Positions 6,647 to 13,765 of a stretch of 13,765 nt of DNA are shown here, one piece after another. Origin of the DNA: Candidatus Atribacter alterifermentans (GTDB lineage Bacteria; Atribacterota; Atribacteria; Atribacterales; Atribacteraceae); the NCBI GenBank assembly GCA_012517635.1, contig JAAYUP010000222.1, positions 1-13,765 on the forward strand, read 5' to 3'. Position 1 is the stretch's first letter, and every line of letters starts with the position of its first letter. The notes beneath the pieces were generated by a model. It worked only from the letters and a program-made list of their open reading frames with translations. It was not told where the DNA came from and searched no databases. A program made the position numbers and the translations under genes.

Positions 6647-7768
6647 ATGAAATCTTTTACACTCATCCATCAGGATGAACAAAGTAAAGCCCGAGTTGGA
6701 ATACTCCATACCTCTCATGGTGACATCCCAACTCCAGTATTTATGCCAGTCGGAACTCAGGGAACCGTAAAAGCCATGGCACCTGATCGATTAAAGGCTG
6801 TTGGAGTGAAAATGGTATTGGGAAATTCCTATCATCTCCATCTCCGACCTGGAGAAGATTTAATACGTGAGATGGGTGGTCTTCATCGTTTTATGTCTTG
6901 GGATGGTTCAATACTCACTGATAGTGGTGGTTTTCAAATCTTTAGCCTTTCAGATTTAGTAAAAATTGATGACCAAGGAGCTCTTTTCCGGTCTCATTTA
7001 GATGGGTCTCTTCATTGTTTTACTCCTGAAACATCAATGCAAATCCAGCAAGACATTGGTGCTGATGTGGTTATGGTTCTTGATCAATGTGTTGGATACC
7101 CAGCGAGTGATTATCATGTCAAGATGGGAACTGATCGAACTTTGGTATGGGCTCAAAAATGTCGGGAAGCATTTCAATCGGACTCGCAAATGTTATTTGG
7201 AATTGTACAAGGAGGGACACTCCCCGAGTTAAGAAAGTATAGTGCGGAAGAAACAGTAAGAATTGGTTTTGATGGCTATGCCATTGGAGGGCTAAGCGTC
7301 GGAGAACCCAAGCCGATCATGTATGCAATGATTGATGAAGTAGAGCCTTACTTGCCCAAATCACATGCTCGCTATCTTATGGGAGTTGGTACACCCGATA
7401 GCATCATTGAAGGAGTAAGGAGAGGAATCGATATGTTCGATTGTGTTCTTCCCACCCGGAATGCCCGAAACTCAGCATTATTAACCTGGTCAGGAAGGAT
7501 GAATATCGACCGGTTAGAATATTCTCGGGATTCCAATCCAATTGATCCCCAGTGTCAGTGTTACACTTGCCAAAATTTTTCACGTTCTTATTTACGTCAT
7601 TTATTTAAAGCCGGAGAAATTTTAGCGGCTGAACTGGCTACTATACACAATCTTTTTTTTATGGTAGAGTTAATGAATCGTATTCGTAAGGCCATTTTAA
7701 ACGGTTCTTTTCAAGATTTATCATCTGATCTCTTTGCATGTTTCCAGGGACAGATTGTAAATACATAA
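6647..7768 (+). CDS. tgt: Queuine/preQ1 tRNA-guanine transglycosylase
   Basis: Tgt exchanges the wobble guanine of GUN-anticodon tRNAs for preQ1, the committed step of queuosine modification, before QueA and QueH act. The 373-residue length is standard. Catalytic features are visible: LTDSGGFQIFSL (90-101, with D92 as the general base), LFGIVQGG (183-190) for substrate binding, and MFDCVLPTRNARN (263-275, with D265 as nucleophile). The zinc site is C303, C305 and C308 (QCQCYTC) with H334 (ATIHNL). The start ATG is fixed by an in-frame stop 9 bases upstream. The Shine-Dalgarno AAAGGAG (6628-6634) is 12 bases from the start, a long spacing. An out-of-frame ATG at 6637 is too close to the Shine-Dalgarno to compete well. 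Confidence 0.98.
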   Translation: MKSFTLIHQDEQSKARVGILHTSHGDIPTPVFMPVGTQGTVKAMAPDRLKAVGVKMVLGNSYHLHLRPGEDLIREMGGLHRFMSWDGSILTDSGGFQIFSLSDLVKIDDQGALFRSHLDGSLHCFTPETSMQIQQDIGADVVMVLDQCVGYPASDYHVKMGTDRTLVWAQKCREAFQSDSQMLFGIVQGGTLPELRKYSAEETVRIGFDGYAIGGLSVGEPKPIMYAMIDEVEPYLPKSHARYLMGVGTPDSIIEGVRRGIDMFDCVLPTRNARNSALLTWSGRMNIDRLEYSRDSNPIDPQCQCYTCQNFSRSYLRHLFKAGEILAAELATIHNLFFMVELMNRIRKAILNGSFQDLSSDLFACFQGQIVNT

Positions 7769-7796
7769 AACAAATTTTTAAAGGAGTGATTAGAAT

Positions 7797-8132
7797 ATGG
7801 GTTTCTTTACCTCAATAGCGTATGCTTCAACCGGTGGCACAGCAACCGGTGGTGCAGCACCAGTTGCCCCACCAGCAGGTAGTATGTTTACACAACTGCT
7901 TCCGCTCATTTTCATCATCGTCATATTTTACTTTTTGCTCATTCGACCACAACAGCAAAAACAAAAAGCTCAGAGAGATTTGATTAGTAGCATACAGAAG
8001 GGCGATCATGTAGTTACCATTGGAGGAATTCATGGTACCGTGATTCAGGTGTCCGATGATGAAATCACCCTCGAAGTTTCCAAGGGAGTCAATATCCGTT
8101 TTGTCAAATCAGCAATTTCTACGAAAAAGTAA
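7797..8132 (+). CDS. yajC: Preprotein translocase accessory subunit YajC
   Basis: YajC is a small inner-membrane partner of SecD and SecF in the Sec translocon; it associates with SecDF and is usually dispensable. The 111-residue protein has a Gly/Ala/Pro-rich external N-terminus (about 11-29), one membrane span (about 32-49, LLPLIFIIVIFYFLLI), the signature RPQQQKQKAQ (50-59) at the cytoplasmic edge, and a small beta-rich cytoplasmic domain containing GDHVVTIGGIHGTV (69-82). AAAGGAG at about 7781-7787 supports the start. It is 28 bp after tgt and 37 bp before secD, the widespread tgt-yajC-secD-secF order. The N-terminal spacer includes a 15-bp tandem duplication (see repeat entry). Confidence 0.97.
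   Translation: MGFFTSIAYASTGGTATGGAAPVAPPAGSMFTQLLPLIFIIVIFYFLLIRPQQQKQKAQRDLISSIQKGDHVVTIGGIHGTVIQVSDDEITLEVSKGVNIRFVKSAISTKK
7828..7857 (+). repeat. 15-bp tandem duplication inside yajC
   Basis: CAACCGGTGGCACAG (7828-7842) is followed directly by CAACCGGTGGTGCAG (7843-7857), differing at two bases. The copies are in frame (five codons each) and lie in the Gly/Ala/Thr-rich external spacer of YajC. This spacer is poorly conserved in length in the family, so the duplication is probably neutral. Confidence 0.85.
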
Positions 8133-8169
8133 AAAAGGAAAAGAAATTGGTTAAAGGGGGCAGGATATT

Positions 8170-9363
8170 TTGACAAAGAATTGGAAAGATTTTCCCTGGA
8201 GATTAATCATTACCATCGCTTTAGTCGTTTTGGCTATTATAGCAGTATTTCCTGTCGAGAAAAAAATTCGTTTGGGTTTGGACTTGAAAGGAGGGTCCCA
8301 TATCCTTTTAGAGTGCGTTGATACTCCAGAAGCTCCCCTCGATGAAGATTCAGTGAAACGAGTGGTTGAAATTGTTCGAAATCGAATAGACCAATTAGGA
8401 GTAGCTGAACCATTAATTCTCCGACAGGGTGAAAAAAGAGTCTTAGTTCAGCTTCCAGGAATTGCCGATCCCCAAAGAGCAGTGGAGATTATTGGACAAA
8501 CTGCTTTGTTGGAATTTAAAGATGAAACTGGAAAAACCTTACTAACCGGAGCAACACTTAAAAATGCTCAAGTTCAATATGACCGTTTTGGAAGACCAAC
8601 AGTCTCTATATCTTTTAATGATGAGGGAGCAAAGCTATTTGGTCAGGCTACTACCACCAATGTTGGGAAACCAATTGGCATTTATCTTGACGGGAATTTA
8701 ATATCCAATCCAGTTGTTCAGGAACCTATTCTCCAAGGTGATGCTCAAATTACTGGTCAGTTTACTCTGGATGAAGCCCAAAATTTAGCTATATTATTAA
8801 GAGCTGGTGCCCTTCCAGTTAAAGTGGTTGTTGCTGAAGAACGCTCGGTTGGGCCATCCCTTGGAAAAGACTCAATTACTAGTGGATTAAGAGCAGCAAT
8901 AATCGCCGGTATATTTGTATTTATTTTTATGTTCCTCTATTACGGTTGGTTAGGAATTCTTGCTGATATTGCTTTAGTATGTTATGCACTGTTTACATTA
9001 GCTTTGCTTTCTGTTTTACAGGCGACTCTTACTTTGCCAGGTATTGCAGGATTTATCTTATCCATCGCCATGGCGGTTGATGCGAATGTTTTAATTTTTG
9101 AAAGAATCAAAGAAGAATATCGTGCTGGAAAAACATGGAGAGCAGCAATTCAAGCTGGTTTTGATAAGGCATTCCGAACCATTCTTGACTCTAACATAAC
9201 CACCATTATTGCTGCTGCGTTGTTGTTCTTTATTGGATCGGGTTCGGTGCGTGGGTTTGGAATTACTCTCACCTTAGGTATCATCTGTAGTATGTTTACC
9301 GGGATTTGGGTGACAAGACTGCTGATTGATTATTTCGCACCAAAGCCAACAATTAAATCGTAG
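8170..9363 (+). CDS. secD: Protein translocase subunit SecD
   Basis: SecD, with SecF, forms an RND-type membrane complex that uses the proton gradient to help pull proteins through SecYEG. The start is a TTG codon, supported by AGGGGG at about 8154-8159 and by the absence of an ATG near it; the protein is then 397 residues. It shows a first span (about 11-28), the family motif IRLGLDLKGGSHILLE (33-48), a periplasmic P1 region containing RNRIDQLGVAEPLI (70-83) and QLPGI, and five C-terminal spans (about 240-390). The fourth transmembrane segment holds AMAVDANVLIFERIKEE (300-316), with D303 at the position of the conserved aspartate needed for proton use (D519 in E. coli). SecD is separate from SecF here. 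secF starts 18 bp downstream. Confidence 0.97.
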   Translation: MTKNWKDFPWRLIITIALVVLAIIAVFPVEKKIRLGLDLKGGSHILLECVDTPEAPLDEDSVKRVVEIVRNRIDQLGVAEPLILRQGEKRVLVQLPGIADPQRAVEIIGQTALLEFKDETGKTLLTGATLKNAQVQYDRFGRPTVSISFNDEGAKLFGQATTTNVGKPIGIYLDGNLISNPVVQEPILQGDAQITGQFTLDEAQNLAILLRAGALPVKVVVAEERSVGPSLGKDSITSGLRAAIIAGIFVFIFMFLYYGWLGILADIALVCYALFTLALLSVLQATLTLPGIAGFILSIAMAVDANVLIFERIKEEYRAGKTWRAAIQAGFDKAFRTILDSNITTIIAAALLFFIGSGSVRGFGITLTLGIICSMFTGIWVTRLLIDYFAPKPTIKS

Positions 9364-9381
9364 AATGCGGAGGGACCCGAT

Positions 9382-10257
9382 ATGGAAATATTAGTAAAAC
9401 CAAATTTTAATTTTGTTGATCATCGAAAAATTTCGTATACAATTTGTATGATATTTATCATACTCACTGTGATTGGATTAATCCGTGGTATTAATTATGG
9501 AGTAGACTTTCGTGGTGGAACCCTTCTTCAATATCATTTTGCCCAAGAAGTAACAGCCGAACAAATTCGGAAAGTATTAGACGAATTCGATCTTTCGGCA
9601 AGCACTATCCAGAGATTTTCAGATTTTGAAGTTGCTATTCGGACACCTCAGTTGACCTTAGACCAAAGGAACCAACTCACCAACTCTTTAAAAAATCAAA
9701 TCGGTGAACTGAATATTGTTCGAAATGAAGAAGTTGGTCCAACGGTAGGGAGTGAATTAAGACGAGCAGCCTATTTGGCTCTTCTTTTTTCTATTATTGG
9801 AATTTTGATATATGTTGGAATACGTTTTGAATTGCGGCCAGCAGTCACCTCAGTTTTAGCTTTAGCCAATACTGGCATAATGACTCTGGGGTTGGTAGCA
9901 TTATTAAATATTGAATTTGACACCACTATATTGGCAGCATTACTCACCGTTTTAGGATATTCGATTAATGACTCTATAGTGGTCATGGATAGGATTCGTG
10001 AACGATTGAACTATCGTAAGCGCGAGGATGCCAAAACCCTTATCAATGCCAGTCTCAACGAAACCCTTTCAAGAACTATTATGACTGGAACGACTACAAT
10101 AGGTGCAGTCATAATCCTCTATTTCTTTGGAGGAAAAATGTTGCAACCCTTTGCTCTCACCATGCTTATAGGTTTATTGTTCGGAACTTTTTCTTCAATA
10201 TTTGTAGCTGCAATGCTCTTTTATGAGTGGGAAGTCAGAAAACCTCTGAGGAGGTAA
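9382..10257 (+). CDS. secF: Protein translocase subunit SecF
   Basis: SecF is the partner half of the SecDF complex. The 291-residue protein has a first span (about 20-35), the periplasmic motif NYGVDFRGGTLLQY (38-51), VGPTVGSELRRAA (118-130), and five further spans ending near 283. The fourth transmembrane segment carries GYSINDSIVVMDRIRE (192-207). D197 and R231 (in LSRTIMTGTTT) have the same 34-residue spacing as the conserved E. coli pair D213/R247 implicated in proton coupling. GGAGG at 9369-9373, with more purines after it, places the ATG well. The stop codon region GAGGAGGTAA also forms the Shine-Dalgarno of recJ, tying the two genes into one transcript. Confidence 0.97.
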   Translation: MEILVKPNFNFVDHRKISYTICMIFIILTVIGLIRGINYGVDFRGGTLLQYHFAQEVTAEQIRKVLDEFDLSASTIQRFSDFEVAIRTPQLTLDQRNQLTNSLKNQIGELNIVRNEEVGPTVGSELRRAAYLALLFSIIGILIYVGIRFELRPAVTSVLALANTGIMTLGLVALLNIEFDTTILAALLTVLGYSINDSIVVMDRIRERLNYRKREDAKTLINASLNETLSRTIMTGTTTIGAVIILYFFGGKMLQPFALTMLIGLLFGTFSSIFVAAMLFYEWEVRKPLRR

Positions 10258-10264
10258 AAATTAT

Positions 10265-11968
10265 TTGTATCAGAGGAAATGGCAAATTCGAAAAGTGAAC
10301 AGAGGCTGTTTAAAACACTTAGCAGATAGTCTCTGTTCGCCAATCTCGATTGCACGGGTACTTATGAATCGGGGTATTATTACCCCTCATGAAGCTCGCT
10401 CTTTTTTAGATCCAGACCTATCTTCTCTTGATAATCTCCGTTTTTTACCAAACCTTAGAAAAGCGGTTTTATTAATTGATTCAGTTATCAAGGGAAATGG
10501 GAAAATTCTCATTTTTGGGGATTATGATGCTGACGGATTGACTGCTTGTGCAATTCTCTTCCTTTTTTTAAAAAAATTAACTCCTTATGTTGACACCTAT
10601 ATTCCCAATCGTTTTCATGAAGGATATGGTTTGTCGGAAAAAGCCATTGAAAATATACTCAATAGTCATCCAGATTTGGTTATTACTGTCGATGCTGGAA
10701 TTAAAGACGTCAAGGGAGTCAGCATTTTAAAAAATAAAGGAATTCGAGTTATCATAACCGATCATCATGTTCCCCAGCCCGATGATCAACCCAATGCCGA
10801 TGTTTTGGTTTCAACCTGGGATTGGAGTGGCCAAAAAATTCTCCTCCCTTTATCAGGTGCTGGAGTCGCGTTAGCCTTAGTGCACGAATATGCCATCTAT
10901 CGAGGAATGGCTTTTTCTCCTATTGAAGAATTCATTGCTTTAGCCTGTGTGGGAACAGTTGGAGATGTCGTCCCATTATTGGGTGAGAACCGGGTCATCG
11001 TGAAATATGGTTTAAAGAAAATAAATCAAAATCCTGGTTGTGGATTGCAAGCTCTCTTGGAAGTGGTTGGTTTTAATAATAAAGATATTCAATCAGAACA
11101 AATTGGTTATATTATTGCCCCTCGATTAAATGCTGCTGGAAGAGTTGAAGACCCAAGAACAGCCTTTGAGCTTTTGATTAGCGATAATTATCATAACGCT
11201 CTTCAGCATGCGAAGTGTCTTAATGAATTGAATCAAAAACGACAAAAAGAAGAAAACAGAGTTTTTTCCAGCTTGTTTGAAGACAAAAAGAATCAGGAAT
11301 CCATGAAGGACAGTATTGTAGTCGTTTCTGGGAAAAATTGGAGCACGGGTGTTTTAGGAATCATTGCGTCCAGATTAAGCGAACGCTTACTGCGACCGGT
11401 TATTGTACTGAGTGAAAATGAAACCTGTGCAATTGGCTCAGCCCGGAGTATTTTAGGATTTAATATAACTGATGCTTTGGACAAAGTCTCATCGTTGCTC
11501 ATTCGACACGGAGGTCATGAAATGGCTGCCGGGCTTAAAATTCCTTTGAAAAATCTTGAGGCATTCCGACAGCGTCTCAACGAGGTATTCGGTGAGCGAA
11601 TAAGAATGCTGCAAGAAAAAAATGGTATCGTTGTCGATGCTCAGGTAACCATGGCCGATGTAGATTCACAGTTAATGCTATGGTTAAACAAACTGGAACC
11701 ATTTGGGGAAAAAAATCCCAATCCGCTGTTTGTTTCTTCGGATGTTACCGTTAATGAAAGATGGTATTCAGGGAGAAACCGCCAGTATTTGGAATTAGTT
11801 CTCATGCAAAATAATAAAATGAGGCAACATCGTATTGATGCTATGATTCGAAGCGAGAATGTATCCGATTTAGCTACAAGTTCATTGATCGATTTAATAT
11901 TTGAAGTACGGAAAAGATATTGGGATCAACCCTATTTAAAAATTATGGATTGGCGAATTAAAAAATGA
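10265..11968 (+). CDS. recJ: Single-stranded-DNA-specific exonuclease RecJ
   Basis: RecJ degrades single-stranded DNA 5' to 3' in recombination and mismatch/base-excision repair. It starts at TTG, 9 bases after a strong GAGGAGGT (10248-10255) that lies across the secF stop codon. The 567 residues include the DHH phosphoesterase core: ILIFGDYDADGLTACA (81-96, motif I), PNRFHEGYGLSEKA (114-127), DLVITVDAGIKD (137-148), VIITDHHVP (162-170, the DHH motif), and GTVGDVVPLLGENR (230-243). A DHHA1-like region with RHGGHEMAAGL follows (about 417-427), then a C-terminal nucleic-acid-binding domain. The metal-binding aspartates and histidines are intact. The segment after motif III reads VSTWDWSGQKILLPLSGAG (182-200) in place of the common NP-containing sequence (see findings). 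The stop overlaps an ATG that begins the apt reading frame (ATGA). Confidence 0.96.
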   Translation: MYQRKWQIRKVNRGCLKHLADSLCSPISIARVLMNRGIITPHEARSFLDPDLSSLDNLRFLPNLRKAVLLIDSVIKGNGKILIFGDYDADGLTACAILFLFLKKLTPYVDTYIPNRFHEGYGLSEKAIENILNSHPDLVITVDAGIKDVKGVSILKNKGIRVIITDHHVPQPDDQPNADVLVSTWDWSGQKILLPLSGAGVALALVHEYAIYRGMAFSPIEEFIALACVGTVGDVVPLLGENRVIVKYGLKKINQNPGCGLQALLEVVGFNNKDIQSEQIGYIIAPRLNAAGRVEDPRTAFELLISDNYHNALQHAKCLNELNQKRQKEENRVFSSLFEDKKNQESMKDSIVVVSGKNWSTGVLGIIASRLSERLLRPVIVLSENETCAIGSARSILGFNITDALDKVSSLLIRHGGHEMAAGLKIPLKNLEAFRQRLNEVFGERIRMLQEKNGIVVDAQVTMADVDSQLMLWLNKLEPFGEKNPNPLFVSSDVTVNERWYSGRNRQYLELVLMQNNKMRQHRIDAMIRSENVSDLATSSLIDLIFEVRKRYWDQPYLKIMDWRIKK

Positions 11969-11982
11969 AAGGGATGAAACAA

Positions 11983-12498
11983 ATGGATTTAGCCTCTGTT
12001 ATTCGTAACATTCCTGATTTTCCAAAAACTGGAATTCAGTTTAAAGATATAACAACTTTATTAAAAAACAAAGACGCCTTTCACCAAGCAGTCGATTCGC
12101 TGTTTCATCTTTTTGATGGTCAAGATGTGGATATCGTGGTCGGAATTGAAGCTCGTGGTTTTATTTTAGGTTCTGTCATTGCCTATCTTTTGAATGCTGG
12201 ATTTGTGCCGGTTCGAAAAAAGGGAAAGCTGCCAGCAGCAGTTCGATCAAAGACTTATGATTTGGAATATGGGAATGCCACCCTGGAAATACATATAGAT
12301 GCCATAGAAAAAAATCAAAAAGTGGTCATTATCGACGATTTATTGGCAACCGGGGGAACAATTCAAGCTGTCTGCGAGATGATCGAGGAAGCCGGTGGCG
12401 AAATCATTGGAATTGCATTTTTAATCGAGTTAGAATCTTTGCAGGGGAGGAAAGCCATCGATAAATATCCAGTTTACTCTTTGATTAAATTAGACTGA
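11983..12498 (+). CDS. apt: Adenine phosphoribosyltransferase
   Basis: Apt makes AMP from adenine and PRPP (purine salvage). I place the start at the third in-frame ATG (11983). It is preceded by AAAGGGA (11968-11974) at normal spacing, and the resulting MDLASVIRNIPDFPKTGIQFKDIT matches the usual Apt beginning and length (171 residues; B. subtilis Apt is 170). An earlier ATG at 11965 overlaps the recJ stop as ATGA and would add six residues (MKGMKQ); it may be used by coupled ribosomes. Motifs are VVGIEARGF (52-60), RKKGKLP (78-84), LEYGNATLEIH (94-104) and the PRPP-binding loop VVIIDDLLATGGT (114-126). The recJ-apt-rel order is common in Firmicutes. It is the last gene of the tgt-apt run. 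Confidence 0.96.
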   Translation: MDLASVIRNIPDFPKTGIQFKDITTLLKNKDAFHQAVDSLFHLFDGQDVDIVVGIEARGFILGSVIAYLLNAGFVPVRKKGKLPAAVRSKTYDLEYGNATLEIHIDAIEKNQKVVIIDDLLATGGTIQAVCEMIEEAGGEIIGIAFLIELESLQGRKAIDKYPVYSLIKLD

Positions 12499-12537
12499 AT
12501 AATTTGATCTTTCTCTATTAATGGAAGATGATTGTAT

Positions 12538-12555
12538 TGAGGGAGAAAACCCTCA
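12538..12555 (+). terminator. Short hairpin downstream of apt, weak terminator candidate
   Basis: TGAGGG (12538-12543) pairs with CCCTCA (12550-12555) around the loop AGAAAA, 40 bases after the apt stop. It is followed by TCTAAAATTG rather than a U-run; the nearest T6 run is at 12590-12595, too far away for a standard intrinsic terminator. It could stabilise the mRNA end. Confidence 0.3.
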
Positions 12556-12729
12556 TCTAAAATTGCCATTCAGACTGTGTTACAATCCCTTTTTTACACC
12601 AAGTATAGCCTAAAAGGGGAGGACACATAACACATATCCTTAATTTTTGGTTCTTTATTCCCAATATGACCGTAAAATATTCGTATAAGTGGGGGTAAAT
12701 AATTTACAGAATCATTATGACACAGTCCG

Positions 12730-12900
12730 ATTGCGAAGAGTCTAATCGTTCTTTGGTTTGATATCGTGGCAACCTCATCAACCAGCACCGTCATGTGAGG
12801 AGCGTCTTGTGCGGTCTGGGAATTTCACTTTTAAAAGAGTGATAAATCGAAAAAAAAGAGATCCTCACGGCATCTGTATGCGTAGTCCTAAGATGATGTC
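12730..12900. repeat. Cluster of decayed interspersed repeat units (two direct, one inverted)
   Basis: Unit A (12730-12779) has TTGCGAAGAG near its start and GTGGCAACCTCA near its end. Unit B (12791-12828) has ATGTGAGGAG and TGGGAATTTCA in the same order, with a shorter middle. Unit C (12858-12900), read on the opposite strand, ends TGCCGTGAGGATCTC, resembling the end of unit B (TGC...TGGGAATTTC). B and C flank a small hairpin, TCACTTTT/AAAAGAGTGA (12825-12842). The pattern resembles short GC-richer interspersed repeats of the kind found between genes in many environmental bacterial genomes, here heavily decayed. The alignment was by eye. Confidence 0.4.
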
Positions 12901-12987
12901 TATGGTGTCGGATGAGATTATCGGAACGCTTTACTCTTCGAAATGAAGAATTCAATTCCATTCTATTGGTTGGGTTTTAAGAAGTGC

Positions 12988-13001
12988 TGAGGGAGGCCTC
13001 A
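12988..13001 (+). other. Short hairpin with T-rich tail before rel
   Basis: TGAGG (12988-12992) and CCTCA (12997-13001) form a 5-bp stem with a 4-base loop, followed by the T-rich ATTTATTGGATTTTGTG. It could act as a weak terminator or leader structure upstream of rel, but a stem this short may be chance. Confidence 0.2.
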
Positions 13002-13075
13002 ATTTATTGGATTTTGTGTTTTGGGTAGTTATCTATGAAGCTCATACCTTTCTTTCGAAAAAAAGGGAGGAAAAT

Positions 13076-13765
13076 ATGCTTCAAAATAAGGAAGAAGTAA
13101 ATAATATTTATTCCAAAACGATTACTCTTGAATCCCTTCAAGAGCAAATAGATTCTTATAACCCCAATAGCGACCGAGAAATGATAAAAAAAGCCTATGA
13201 TTACTCGGTAGCTGCTCATTCAGGGCAAAGTCGTCTATCTGGTGAACCTTATATTATCCATCCATTATCAGTCGCTCACATTGTTGCTGATCTTCGCATG
13301 GATGACAGTACCATTGCTGCTGCCTTACTTCACGATGTTTTAGAAGATACCAAAATCAATGAAATTCAACTCATTGAAAGTTTTGGGAAAGAAATAACCT
13401 TACTGGTTAAAGGAGTTAGCAAACTAAATGTCGGGTTTCACTTTAGTTCCAAAGAGGAAGAACAGATTGAAAATTATCGACGACTCTTTGTCGCTATGGC
13501 AGAGGACATTCGGGTTATTATAATAAAATTAGCCGATCGCCTTCATAATATGCGAACTCTGAAATACCAATATCGGGATAAAAAAGAATTAATTGCGCGT
13601 GAAACCTTAGAAATATTTGCTCCAATCGCTCATCGCCTGGGAATTGGAATGATTCAAACTGAATTAGAAAACTTAAGTCTTTTTTTCCTCGATCCGGAAT
13701 CGTATTGTAACATCCAACAAGGGATAGAAAAAATTAGAGATCACCGAGAAAAACAGATCCTAGAA
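13076..13765 (+). CDS. rel: Bifunctional-type RelA/SpoT homologue, N-terminal part (runs off the window)
   Basis: The first 230 codons of a RelA/SpoT-type (p)ppGpp enzyme are present; the frame stays open to the last base, so the gene is cut by the window edge, not broken. The visible part is the HD hydrolase domain. SGQSRLSGEPYIIHP (49-63) includes H62. LLHDVLEDT (84-92) supplies H86 and D87 as metal ligands and E90/D91, the pair needed for hydrolysis in characterised Rel enzymes. KLADRLHNMRTL (151-162) supplies D154. An intact hydrolase site indicates (p)ppGpp breakdown and a bifunctional Rel or SpoT type rather than a RelA-only enzyme. The synthetase, TGS and ACT domains would lie to the right. 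GGGAGG (13065-13070) five bases before the ATG fixes the start. Confidence 0.95.
   Translation, partial: MLQNKEEVNNIYSKTITLESLQEQIDSYNPNSDREMIKKAYDYSVAAHSGQSRLSGEPYIIHPLSVAHIVADLRMDDSTIAAALLHDVLEDTKINEIQLIESFGKEITLLVKGVSKLNVGFHFSSKEEEQIENYRRLFVAMAEDIRVIIIKLADRLHNMRTLKYQYRDKKELIARETLEIFAPIAHRLGIGMIQTELENLSLFFLDPESYCNIQQGIEKIRDHREKQILE

Larger units (their letters stand above)
12499..13075. other. 577-bp gene-free region between apt and rel
   Basis: Open frames here are short (about 62-66 codons on either strand), lack family motifs and good Shine-Dalgarno sequences, and cross the repeat-like DNA, so I do not call them genes. The region holds a hairpin just after apt (12538-12555), an extended -10-like TGTTACAAT (12578-12586), a 7-bp tandem repeat ACACATA (12623-12636), a cluster of decayed repeat-like units (12730-12900), a short hairpin before rel (12988-13001), and the rel ribosome binding site. 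No tRNA, T-box, SRP RNA or tmRNA signature was recognised. Confidence 0.6.

Noticed and set aside
7827..8033. Minus-strand open frame opposite yajC.
   Set aside because: It is a shadow of the yajC coding sequence, with composition explained by the complementary reading.
12594..12946. Short open frames on both strands (66 codons on -, 12594-12794; 62 codons on +, 12758-12946) in the apt-rel gap.
   Set aside because: They match no family I recognise, have no good ribosome binding site, and cross repeat-like DNA. They could be debris of a mobile element, but the sequence alone does not show that.
12499..13075. A T-box, SRP RNA or other structured RNA in the leader of rel.
   Set aside because: None of the conserved motifs (for example the T-box GGTGGNACC core or the SRP GGAA/AGCAGCC loop) is present; only short hairpins are seen.
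1..13765. CRISPR arrays, insertion sequences, phage or defence genes.
   Set aside because: No regularly spaced repeats, transposase or phage-type genes were seen; nearly all DNA is accounted for by conserved housekeeping genes.

Overview
The window is a densely packed, co-directional (+ strand) block of bacterial housekeeping genes. In order it holds the 3' part of a 5S rRNA gene, yebC, ruvC, ruvA, ruvB, queH, a DUF2905 membrane protein, a SpoIID-type protein, queA, tgt, yajC, secD, secF, recJ, apt, and the first 230 codons of a rel (RelA/SpoT) gene that runs off the right edge. The DNA is AT-rich. The order yebC-ruvCAB-(queH, DUF2905, spoIID)-queA-tgt-yajC-secDF-recJ-apt-rel is the arrangement I associate with Clostridia-like Firmicutes and some related uncultured lineages such as Atribacterota. 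The window itself does not decide between these.

Layout. Positions 1-141 are the end of an rRNA operon followed by a long perfect hairpin. A 337-bp spacer (142-478) contains no gene and ends with a plausible extended -10 promoter before yebC. From yebC to queA (479-6565) the genes are separated by 0-10 bp or overlap, with ATGA stop/start overlaps at ruvA/ruvB, ruvB/queH and spoIID/queA, so this is very probably one transcript. An 81-bp gap with a TATAAT box precedes tgt. From tgt to apt (6647-12498) the gaps are at most 37 bp, and recJ/apt are coupled. A 577-bp gene-free region (12499-13075) follows, carrying short hairpins and what look like decayed copies of an interspersed repeat, and then rel.

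How the genes work together. RuvC, RuvA and RuvB resolve Holliday junctions, and RecJ adds 5'-3' single-strand exonuclease activity, so recombination and repair appear at both ends. Tgt, QueA and QueH are the last three steps of queuosine tRNA modification: preQ1 insertion, epoxyqueuosine formation and reduction to Q. YajC, SecD and SecF form the accessory part of the Sec translocon. Apt (adenine salvage) and Rel ((p)ppGpp metabolism) are linked through purine nucleotide pools. The SpoIID-type protein is an exported peptidoglycan-acting protein.

I found no strong evidence of a new biological system. The points most worth a second look are a degenerate second helix-hairpin-helix in RuvA, an approximately 105-residue low-complexity insertion splitting the SpoIID protein, an altered stretch in RecJ, a cluster of decayed interspersed repeats before rel, and a 19-bp hairpin without a U-tract after the 5S gene.
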